Part shown: positions 1 to 6,735 of the stretch, piece by piece
How positions within the stretch are numbered: position 1 is the stretch's first letter
Layout of the letters: the number at the start of each line of letters is the position of its first letter
DNA from: a virus
Reading direction: 5' to 3' (one strand)
IMG/VR virus record: IMGVR_UViG_3300009130_000155
Span: 1-22,287 of that record
DNA: 22,287 bases
The notes under the pieces: generated by a model
The model's database searches: none
The model's input: only the letters and a program-made list of their open reading frames with translations
Told to the model about the DNA's origin: nothing
Position numbers and translations under genes: made by a program

Positions 1-900
1 CAATCTCATGTTGGGACGAGTTTCAAGCAACCAAGTCTGACTTGGGACGTTACTGCTGGTGGAGTGCTGAATATTCTAGAGGCAATAAGATATTCGGGCA
101 GAAAAGACGCCATTAAGTTCTATCAGGCTAGTTCTAGTGAAATGTTTGGTAAGAATTACAACCTGCGAGAAAGTCTTGTAGATATGATTAAGTACCAAGA
201 CGAGAAAACACCATTTGCTCCCCAGAGTCCATATGCCATAGCTAAATTGGCGGCTCATCACCTTGTGCGTAATTATCGTGACAGTTATGGGATTTTTGCT
301 TGTAGTGGCATTTTGTTCAACCATGAGAGCGAAAGGCGGGGCGAAAAGTTTGTGACCCGAAAGATCACCAAGTGGATTGGTGAGTTTGTAGGGTGGCGAG
401 ACGACAATTCTGGGATCAGGAGTGGCACAATTACCGAGTTCAAATATGGCATTGATATTGTCTTTAGGAGTACGGAAGTTTATACACCTAAAATTGGAGA
501 CTTGGCAAATAGTCCCACCTTTCCCAAACTTCGACTAGGCAATCTAGACGCAAAACGGGACTGGGGCCATGCAGAGGACTATGTGCGGGGTATGTGGGAA
601 ATGATGCAGCACGAAACGCCAAACGATTACGTGGTCGCTACGGGCGAGACTCATTCCGTCAGAGATTTTCTAGACATTGCCTTCAAACATATAGGAATTG
701 ATGATTGGGACGATTTTGTGGTAATTGACCCAGAGTTTTACCGTCCAGCAGAAGTGGACTATTTATTGGGAATACCAGCAAAAGCGAAGCGTGTACTGGG
801 ATGGGAACCTGAGATTTCATTTCAACAACTGGTAGAAAGAATGGTGTATCACGATGTCAAAGCGACGAGATTACAGCGACCCGATTTACAAAGAGTTTAG
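1..900 (+). CDS. gmd: GDP-mannose 4,6-dehydratase, 5'-truncated by window edge
   Basis: Converts GDP-D-mannose to GDP-4-keto-6-deoxy-D-mannose, the first step towards GDP-fucose and related sugars. The frame is open from base 1, so roughly the first hundred residues, including the NAD(P)-binding Rossmann glycine motif, lie outside; the GTG at 64 is internal. Family hallmarks are visible in order: QSHVGTSF at bases 1-24; the YQASSSEMFG active-site strand near 121-150, with Ser where the E. coli enzyme has the catalytic Thr, and the Glu kept; SPYAIAK with the Tyr (232-234) and Lys (244-246) of the YxxxK pair; GILFNHES; FVTRKIT; LGNLDAKRDWGHAEDYV; and FYRPAEVDYLLG. Between FVTRKIT and LGNLDAK there are about 40 more residues than in typical bacterial enzymes. 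The last 47 bases overlap the HNH gene. Identity is secure; the role in the phage (host glycan or virion sugar modification) is inferred. Confidence 0.95.
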   Translation, partial: QSHVGTSFKQPSLTWDVTAGGVLNILEAIRYSGRKDAIKFYQASSSEMFGKNYNLRESLVDMIKYQDEKTPFAPQSPYAIAKLAAHHLVRNYRDSYGIFACSGILFNHESERRGEKFVTRKITKWIGEFVGWRDDNSGIRSGTITEFKYGIDIVFRSTEVYTPKIGDLANSPTFPKLRLGNLDAKRDWGHAEDYVRGMWEMMQHETPNDYVVATGETHSVRDFLDIAFKHIGIDDWDDFVVIDPEFYRPAEVDYLLGIPAKAKRVLGWEPEISFQQLVERMVYHDVKATRLQRPDLQRV

Positions 901-1126
901 GCTAAAGGTCTTAAAAAGAGACAAATATACGTGTCAAATGTGTAAAAAGAAGGGAAGGAGGGCTAGATTAAACGTTCATCACATAATGAAATGGTCTTCC
1001 GCCGCATCCTTGAGATATGATGTGGACAACGGCATAACGCTTTGTAGTGCGTGTCATAAGTCTGTTACGGGCAAGGAATCGCACTATATTTCATATTTTT
1101 CACAACTTATTAAAAGAAAGAGATAA
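854..1126 (+). CDS. HNH endonuclease
   Basis: A 90-residue stand-alone HNH nuclease. The motif is complete: CQMC (residues 27-30), the HH pair (42-43), N59, and CSACH (64-68), so two CxxC pairs can hold a structural zinc and the His/Asn residues bind the catalytic metal. The N-terminus (RRDYSDPIYKEFR, then VLKRD) is the usual start of compact phage HNH proteins, which supports the ATG at 854 even though it lies 47 bases inside the dehydratase gene and has only a weak ribosome binding site; translation is probably coupled. HNH proteins beside a large terminase can assist DNA cleavage during packaging in some phages, but others are homing-type nucleases; the sequence does not decide. An ERCC4-type nuclease lies 278 bases downstream. 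Confidence 0.9.
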   Translation: MSKRRDYSDPIYKEFRLKVLKRDKYTCQMCKKKGRRARLNVHHIMKWSSAASLRYDVDNGITLCSACHKSVTGKESHYISYFSQLIKRKR

Positions 1127-1128
1127 CG

Positions 1129-1407
1129 ATGTTTAACAAAGAAGAAAAATCTACATTTAGCAAGGACTGGGGCTTGGGCGAAAAGAAAGAACTATTCAAA
1201 AAAGAGGTAGTAGAGGTTCCTAAACCCATTGAGACGAGTGATGCCAAAGCTATCATTAAGTCCATAGGGGATAATCCAGATAAATCCGCTACTTTCAGTG
1301 GGTGTGATTCATCGGTTTGGAATGAGGTCTACCTAGGTCTCAATAAAATGAAACTGCATAATTTTTGCAAGTGGGATACAGATTCAGAGAAAATTAAGTA
1401 TAAATGA
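1129..1407 (+). CDS. hypothetical protein, 92 residues
   Basis: I do not recognise this protein. It begins 2 bases after the HNH stop, and its stop codon overlaps the ATG of the ERCC4-type nuclease by 4 bases (ATGA), so it belongs to the same translated chain. The N-terminal third is very lysine- and glutamate-rich and probably extended; the C-terminal half contains aromatic and hydrophobic residues consistent with a small folded domain. No signal peptide or membrane segment is visible. Its place between two nucleases and ahead of the terminase makes a DNA-processing accessory or a divergent small terminase imaginable, but there is no sequence evidence for either. Confidence 0.75.
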   Translation: MFNKEEKSTFSKDWGLGEKKELFKKEVVEVPKPIETSDAKAIIKSIGDNPDKSATFSGCDSSVWNEVYLGLNKMKLHNFCKWDTDSEKIKYK

Positions 1408-1901
1408 TACCGAAATATCAAGTAATAAAAGATACAAGAGAACAGGACGGATGGTTTTTCTCTCCTTATGATAAGTGTTCCGGTATGGACGTTGGTACAC
1501 TTAACACGGGAGACTATACCCTTCAAGGTTTTGAAGACGTTGTATGTATAGAAAGAAAAGGCTGCACCTCCGAAATCGCGATGAATCTTGGCAGAAAAAA
1601 GAAACCTTTCCAAGCTGAGATGGAGCGTATGAAAGACTATCCGTTCTCTTTTATTATTTGTGAGTTTTCAATGGACGACCTTTTGAAATATCCAGAAAAT
1701 TCAAAGGTTCCGATGTCAATGAGGCCGAGGGTTAAGGTTACAGGAAAGTATCTACTAAAATGCGTTATAGAATTTCAAATATGGTACGACACAAAAATAT
1801 TGTTTTGTGGAAACAAGCAAAACGCTTTTGTGGTTTGCAACAGCATATTTAAGAGGCTTAACGAATTATTTCATAGAGGTGAAGATGGGAAATATAAGTG
1901 A
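1404..1901 (+). CDS. ERCC4-domain (XPF/MUS81-type) nuclease
   Basis: A 165-residue protein made almost entirely of an ERCC4 nuclease domain, the fold of XPF, MUS81 and Hef, which cuts branched DNA structures. The metal-binding core is present: DTREQ at residues 10-14, GDY at 36-38 and ERK at 50-52, the last being the GDYn-ERKxxxD-type signature. The helix following ERK (SEIAMNLGRKKKPFQAEMER) and the strand YPFSFIICEF also fit the family. There is no helicase or helix-hairpin-helix domain, so it is a minimal phage form. It starts inside the previous stop (ATGA overlap) and its end overlaps the protease gene by 17 bases. A role in resolving recombination or replication branches before packaging is inferred from family and position. 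Confidence 0.85.
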   Translation: MIPKYQVIKDTREQDGWFFSPYDKCSGMDVGTLNTGDYTLQGFEDVVCIERKGCTSEIAMNLGRKKKPFQAEMERMKDYPFSFIICEFSMDDLLKYPENSKVPMSMRPRVKVTGKYLLKCVIEFQIWYDTKILFCGNKQNAFVVCNSIFKRLNELFHRGEDGKYK

Positions 1902-2508
1902 CAGTATTGGTGAAATACATAACTATGGAATTGACATTAAGAATAGGGAAATTTACTTACACGGCGTCAAAGACAACGGAGAAGAAGATCCCGGTGTAGA
2001 TTACAGGATGGCTATAAATTTTATCAAGAACATAAGGCATCTAGACCATCTAAATAATAATGAAATAAGAGTGAACATGCAAAGCATCGGAGGCCACTGG
2101 GGCGCAGGAATGTCCATATTCGATGCTATATCTTCATGCGACTCGCATGTAACCGTTATCGCCTACGGACAGGCGGAATCTATGAGTGGTATAATACTAC
2201 AGGCCGCAGACACTAGGCTGGTAACTCCCAACTCATACTTTATGGCCCATTTTGGTTCTACAGACTGTAGTGGTGATTATTTAAGCTCTCAGAATTGGGC
2301 AAAGTTGGATAAGTCTAATTTGGAGCTAATGTTAAGTATATTTGCTGCAAAGTGTCAAAAAACTGGTAAGTACTTTAAAGAAAGAAAGTATAATGTTTCA
2401 AAAACCAAGGCGTACATAAAAAGGAAAATGAAAGATGGTGATTGGTATCTCGATTCAGAAGAGGCCGTACATTATGGATTTGCTGACGGAATAGATAATG
2501 GCAAATAA
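1885..2508 (+). CDS. ClpP-like serine protease
   Basis: A 207-residue ClpP/crotonase-fold peptidase. The ATG at 1885 is chosen because AGAGG stands about 5 bases before it and the predicted protein then begins at the usual family length; an upstream ATG at 1807 would add 26 residues that overlap the nuclease gene. The catalytic triad can be aligned: Ser99 in YGQAESMSG, His122 in YFMAHFG, and Asp186 in GDWYLDSEEAVHYG, matching the E. coli ClpP Asp near RFLSAPEAVEYG. The oxyanion-type glycines (IGGHWGAG, residues 68-75) are also present. The gene overlaps the terminase start by 11 bases. A separate prohead protease is encoded at 6736, so this one may have a different job, such as degrading host or scaffold proteins; that is inference. 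Confidence 0.88.
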   Translation: MGNISDSIGEIHNYGIDIKNREIYLHGVKDNGEEDPGVDYRMAINFIKNIRHLDHLNNNEIRVNMQSIGGHWGAGMSIFDAISSCDSHVTVIAYGQAESMSGIILQAADTRLVTPNSYFMAHFGSTDCSGDYLSSQNWAKLDKSNLELMLSIFAAKCQKTGKYFKERKYNVSKTKAYIKRKMKDGDWYLDSEEAVHYGFADGIDNGK

Positions 2509-4525
2509 AAAAACAAAAACAAGCCACGACTTGACTCAGTGGACGGGGGATCACAAAAAGCAACTAGAAGATGCTTGGCTCGGTATAGACGTAGACGAAA
2601 GCTCTTTGTTTAACCCTATGGATTTTATCATGGAGGGTTCCGATAAAGATCAGCTTCTAGAGAGAATAGCGTGGCTTATGATGAGGCCAGAGTATTTTTC
2701 ATTCGCTTGTAAATACATTTTCAATATAGATCTCGCCCCTATGCAAGCACTATTACTACATGAGATGTGGAATAGAAAATTTCCAATGCTGATTGGAACC
2801 AGAGGTATGGGTAAATCATTTATACTTTCTGTTTATCCTCTTCTTCGCGCTTTATTCATGCCCCAAAGAAAGGTTATTGTTGTTGGCGCCGCGTTTAGAC
2901 AATCTAAAGTTTTGTTTGAATACATGGACACCATATGGAAGAACGCACCCGTTCTGAGGGACTTGTGCGGCTCCAATAGCGGCCCTAGGCGAGATGTTGA
3001 TAGATGTGTCATGCATATCGGCCAAAGCACTATAACGTGCCTTCCGTTGGGCGATGGAAGCAAGATCAGAGGTCAACGTGCCAACGATATTATCGCAGAC
3101 GAATTTGCATCTATACCTAGAGACATATTTGAAAACGTTGTAGCGGGTTTTGCCGCTGTCGCTGCTAGCCCCATAGAGAAAGTAAAAGACAAAGCGAGAA
3201 GAAAAAGGGCAAAAGAGTTAGGGGTTGAAATAGAGAAAAAACACGACAACCCTCAAGATAAATCAAACCAGATTATTTTGTCAGGTACGGCATATTATGA
3301 CTTTAATCATTTTGCCGACTACTGGAAGAGGTACAGAGATATAGTTAACAGTAGGGGCAACGAGTCAAAGTTACAGGAGGTCTTTGGTGGCGAAGTTCCT
3401 ACTGATTTTGATTGGACTGAGTACTCTGTCATTAGAATACCTGTAGAAAAGCTTCCTGATGGATTCATGGATTCGGGACAGGTGGCTAGAGCTAAGGCCA
3501 CTATACATAGTGGAATATATAACATGGAGTACGGGGCTTGTTTCACTACTGATAGTCAGGGCTTCTTTAAGAGAAGTCTTATAGAATCTTGTTGCACCTC
3601 TCCCACCAAAACGGTCAACTTTCCCTCCGGGGAAGTGTATTTTGAGTCTATGCTAAAAGGCAACCCCAAGAAGAAGTACGTTTTTGGTGTTGACCCAGCT
3701 TCCGAGGTTGATAACTTTAGTATTGTTGTTATAGAGGTAAACGAAGATCATAGAAGGATAGTGCATTGTTGGACAACAAACAGGAAGCAGCACAAAGATA
3801 AGCTTAGATCAAAAATTGTTGATGAAGATGATTTTTATTCCTATTGCGCCAAGAAGATCCGAGATCTCATGAAGGTATTTCCTTGTGTTGAGATAGCCTT
3901 GGACGCCCAAGGGGGCGGTATAGCCGTCATGGAAGCGCTACAGGATAGAGACAAGATTAGAGAGGGTGAGGTTGCAATTTACCCCACCATAGAAGAAAAG
4001 GAGAAAGATACAGACCATAAAGCAGGTTTGCACATTCTAAAGCTTTGTCAATTCGCTAAGGCTGATTGGTTGGCAGAGGCTAATCATGGACTCAGAAAGG
4101 ATTTTGAAGATAAGATTGTTTTGTTTCCATATTTTGACTCTGTTAGCATTGGTCTTTCTATCGAAGACGACAAAGCGGCAAATAGAAAGTACGACACGTT
4201 AGAAGATTGTGTTATGGAAATAGAAGAACTCAAGGATGAGTTATCCATGATCGTAATGACACAAACATCCACCGGTAGAGAGAGGTGGGACACTCCCGAA
4301 GTAAAAGTTGCAGCAGGTAAAAAGAGTAGATTAAGGAAAGACAGATATTCTTCTTTGATTATGGCTAATATGTCTGCAAGAATTCTATCTATTGAGCAGG
4401 ATGTAATTGAATATGGTGCCATTGGTGGATTTGCTCAAGAAGATAATTCTTTAAAGCATAATAATAGCGAGAAGCTTTACTATGGGCCTTCTTGGTTTTC
4501 CGATAAAGTACAGGATATCTATTAA
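2498..4525 (+). CDS. terL: terminase large subunit (packaging ATPase and nuclease)
   Basis: A 675-residue two-domain motor that pumps DNA into the prohead and cuts it. The N-terminal ATPase has Walker A GTRGMGKS at residues 100-107 and Walker B IIADEF near residue 200, followed by the coupling region SGTAYYDFNHF. The C-terminal RNase H-like nuclease shows its acidic residues in FGVDPAS (Asp near 398), ALDAQGGG (Asp near 469) and TLEDCVMEIEEL. Length and order match T4 gp17-like enzymes. The start overlaps the ClpP-like gene by 11 bases. No small terminase subunit was recognised in the window. Arginine is coded almost entirely by AGA/AGG, unlike the capsid gene. Confidence 0.95.
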   Translation: MANKKTKTSHDLTQWTGDHKKQLEDAWLGIDVDESSLFNPMDFIMEGSDKDQLLERIAWLMMRPEYFSFACKYIFNIDLAPMQALLLHEMWNRKFPMLIGTRGMGKSFILSVYPLLRALFMPQRKVIVVGAAFRQSKVLFEYMDTIWKNAPVLRDLCGSNSGPRRDVDRCVMHIGQSTITCLPLGDGSKIRGQRANDIIADEFASIPRDIFENVVAGFAAVAASPIEKVKDKARRKRAKELGVEIEKKHDNPQDKSNQIILSGTAYYDFNHFADYWKRYRDIVNSRGNESKLQEVFGGEVPTDFDWTEYSVIRIPVEKLPDGFMDSGQVARAKATIHSGIYNMEYGACFTTDSQGFFKRSLIESCCTSPTKTVNFPSGEVYFESMLKGNPKKKYVFGVDPASEVDNFSIVVIEVNEDHRRIVHCWTTNRKQHKDKLRSKIVDEDDFYSYCAKKIRDLMKVFPCVEIALDAQGGGIAVMEALQDRDKIREGEVAIYPTIEEKEKDTDHKAGLHILKLCQFAKADWLAEANHGLRKDFEDKIVLFPYFDSVSIGLSIEDDKAANRKYDTLEDCVMEIEELKDELSMIVMTQTSTGRERWDTPEVKVAAGKKSRLRKDRYSSLIMANMSARILSIEQDVIEYGAIGGFAQEDNSLKHNNSEKLYYGPSWFSDKVQDIY

Positions 4526-4535
4526 TTTGCGTATA

Positions 4536-4541
4536 GTGTAT
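4536..4541 (+). promoter_or_regulatory. GTGTAT motif, candidate phage promoter, ahead of portal gene
   Basis: The 59-base gap between terminase and portal holds GCGTATAGTGTATTG (4529-4543). The GTGTAT core recurs in the gaps before 6736, 9846, 16522 and 19781. Here it ends 43 bases before the portal ATG. A promoter role is inferred from recurrence and position only. Confidence 0.4.
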
Positions 4542-4584
4542 TGTCAATCATATTAACAATACCATTATTCGGAGATCAATAGAA

Positions 4585-6684
4585 ATGACAGATGAAATCT
4601 CGCTTTATCGCACTTGGGACAGCGACTCACAAAGGCAGGAGGCATATGCTCAGACCTCAGACAACATCGACGCTTACGATGGTATTCAGAAATCAACTGC
4701 CTATTCTAGAAGAACGAGTTTTATAGATGTAGAATCTAACCGGTCTGTCAGAACATCTTTTCTTAGGTCTGACTACGATTCATTTCGACCGGGAGAGGCC
4801 GTTTCCCATAAGCAAAAAAGAATCATTAAACAATGTATGCAGGCTTATGATAAGGTTGGCATTATAAGAAATATTATTGATTTGATGGGGGATTTTGCAT
4901 CACAGGGACTTGTCTTAGTCCACCCAAACAAGACCATTGAGAAATTCTACAGAAAGTGGTGGAAAGAGGTTTCCGGGGTAGATAGATCGGAAAGATTTTT
5001 GAACTATCTATATAGAACCGGAAACGTTGTAGTGCGACGACAAACCGCCAGAATAAATAAACAGCAAGAAAAGAATCTGAGAAATTCCCTAGCGTCAGAC
5101 ATCAAGATAGAACCGCTCAAGGTGCTAAAAAGGGAGATACCTTGGTCTTATGATTTCCTGAACCCCCTCGCCGTGGACATTAAAAACACAGGATCTCAAA
5201 TTATTGGCAGACCTGAGTTTGTGTTAAATTTGTCTAAAAATAGCTATGAAACATTAGTCAAGACAGATAATACTCCAAACACAATTTTCAAGACTCTTCC
5301 AAAGGATATCCAGCAAAGGCTACAGAAGGGCGACAAGACAATACCCCTAGATCCAGAAAGCGTTCAGACATTTTACTACAAGAAAGACGATTGGCTCCTT
5401 TGGGCAAATCCAATGATTTACGCTATTCTTGACGATATTATCATGCTGGAGAAAATGAAACTGGCTGATATCGCGGCCTTGGATGGGGCTATTTCCAACG
5501 TTAGGCTCTGGACAGTCGGGGATTTGGATCACAAAATCATCCCAACAGCGGCGGCTATAAATAAACTCAGAGATATTCTCGCCAGCAACGTTGGCGGCGG
5601 TACAATGGATATGGTCTGGGGTCCAGAATTGAAGTTTACAGAGTCTCAATCTCAGGTTTACCGATTCTTAGGTGCTGAAAAATATCAGCCCGTCCTTACT
5701 AGTATCTACGCTGGACTCGGTATTCCCCCAACTCTCACTGGGGCTAGTACTGGGGGCGGCTACACAAACAACTACGTTTCTCTAAAAACCCTTATAGAAA
5801 GACTTGAGTACGGTAGAGAGGTTCTGTCTGAGTTTTGGAGACATGAGATTAAGATAGTACAAAAGGCTATGGGTTTCAGATTCCCTGCTGAAATTCACTT
5901 TGATTCTATTGTTTTGTCTGACGAGGCGGCCCAGAAGAAGCTACTTATGGATCTTGCTGATAGAGATATAATTTCGCAAGAAACACTTCTGGAAAGGTTT
6001 AGAGAAATTCCAAACATTGAAAGGGTTAGAGTGAGAAGAGAAGAGAGGGAAAGGGTCAACGATTCTGTTGCTCCTCAGAAAGCTGGCCCCTATCATAATC
6101 CACAGCATAAAAACGATATGGCAAAGATAGCCTTGACAAAGGATATTCTTGATTCTGAATACCTTGAGAATATAGGCGTTCCGTATACAGACCCTCCTGC
6201 GGACCCTGTTACTCAGCCATCTCCTCAAAAAGACGATGAAAACAAGCCGACTCAGGATGACGGTAGGCCAAAGTTTTCAAAGGATACCCAAAAAAGGAAG
6301 CAGAAAAGAGTGCTTCCCAAAAGTTCCGATTCTACCGCTAAGACGCTCTGGGCTATGGAGGCTCAAGCTAAGATTTCTGAGATAGTATCTCCTATTGCTT
6401 TATCTCATTTTAACAAAAAGAATGTCAGGAGCTTAAATAAGGCCGAGGTCGATCAACTAGAATACTTGAAGCTTTGTATACTCACGGGAATGACTCCTTT
6501 TATGGATGTTGATGAGAATATAATAAAGCAGTTAATAGATAGTAAAACCAAGCCTTCAAGCGAATTTCATGACTTGGCAAAAGTGAAAATAGACGCCTTT
6601 ACAAAGGCCAATAAGAGAAAGCCAAATACTTCTGAGACTAGATATATTTATTCGGCCACCTTTGGCGAAATGTCCAATTTTTAG
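4585..6684 (+). CDS. portal protein
   Basis: A 699-residue portal, the dodecameric ring at the capsid vertex through which DNA enters and leaves. Supporting features are position directly after the terminase, the N-terminal segment around GIIRNIIDLMGDFASQG, and the core IYAGLGIPPTLTG followed by a glycine-rich loop and the helix TLIERLEYGREVLSEFWRHE, a typical portal stem/clip arrangement. Residues around 535-570 are rich in proline and charge (for example DPPADPVTQPSPQKDDENKP) and look like a flexible linker to an extra C-terminal domain of about 120 residues of unknown function. The ATG at 4585 has GGAGA 9 bases upstream. Identity rests on pattern and synteny. Confidence 0.88.
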   Translation: MTDEISLYRTWDSDSQRQEAYAQTSDNIDAYDGIQKSTAYSRRTSFIDVESNRSVRTSFLRSDYDSFRPGEAVSHKQKRIIKQCMQAYDKVGIIRNIIDLMGDFASQGLVLVHPNKTIEKFYRKWWKEVSGVDRSERFLNYLYRTGNVVVRRQTARINKQQEKNLRNSLASDIKIEPLKVLKREIPWSYDFLNPLAVDIKNTGSQIIGRPEFVLNLSKNSYETLVKTDNTPNTIFKTLPKDIQQRLQKGDKTIPLDPESVQTFYYKKDDWLLWANPMIYAILDDIIMLEKMKLADIAALDGAISNVRLWTVGDLDHKIIPTAAAINKLRDILASNVGGGTMDMVWGPELKFTESQSQVYRFLGAEKYQPVLTSIYAGLGIPPTLTGASTGGGYTNNYVSLKTLIERLEYGREVLSEFWRHEIKIVQKAMGFRFPAEIHFDSIVLSDEAAQKKLLMDLADRDIISQETLLERFREIPNIERVRVRREERERVNDSVAPQKAGPYHNPQHKNDMAKIALTKDILDSEYLENIGVPYTDPPADPVTQPSPQKDDENKPTQDDGRPKFSKDTQKRKQKRVLPKSSDSTAKTLWAMEAQAKISEIVSPIALSHFNKKNVRSLNKAEVDQLEYLKLCILTGMTPFMDVDENIIKQLIDSKTKPSSEFHDLAKVKIDAFTKANKRKPNTSETRYIYSATFGEMSNF

Positions 6685-6711
6685 CAATAAAGTCTATTAT
6701 TCAAAAAATTT

Positions 6712-6717
6712 GTGTAT
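6712..6717 (+). promoter_or_regulatory. GTGTAT motif, candidate phage promoter, ahead of protease/scaffold gene
   Basis: TTTGTGTATTAG (6709-6720) stands in the 51-base gap after the portal gene; GTGTAT ends 18 bases before the ATG at 6736 and just ahead of GGAGG. The same spacing of 18-19 bases is seen before 9846 and 16522. No convincing -35 box is present. Confidence 0.45.
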
Positions 6718-6735
6718 TAGTTTTCGGAGGTATTT

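Noticed and set aside
1807-1884. Longer start for the ClpP-like protease
   Set aside because: The ATG at 1885 has AGAGG at good spacing and yields the usual family length; the extension only re-reads the nuclease gene.
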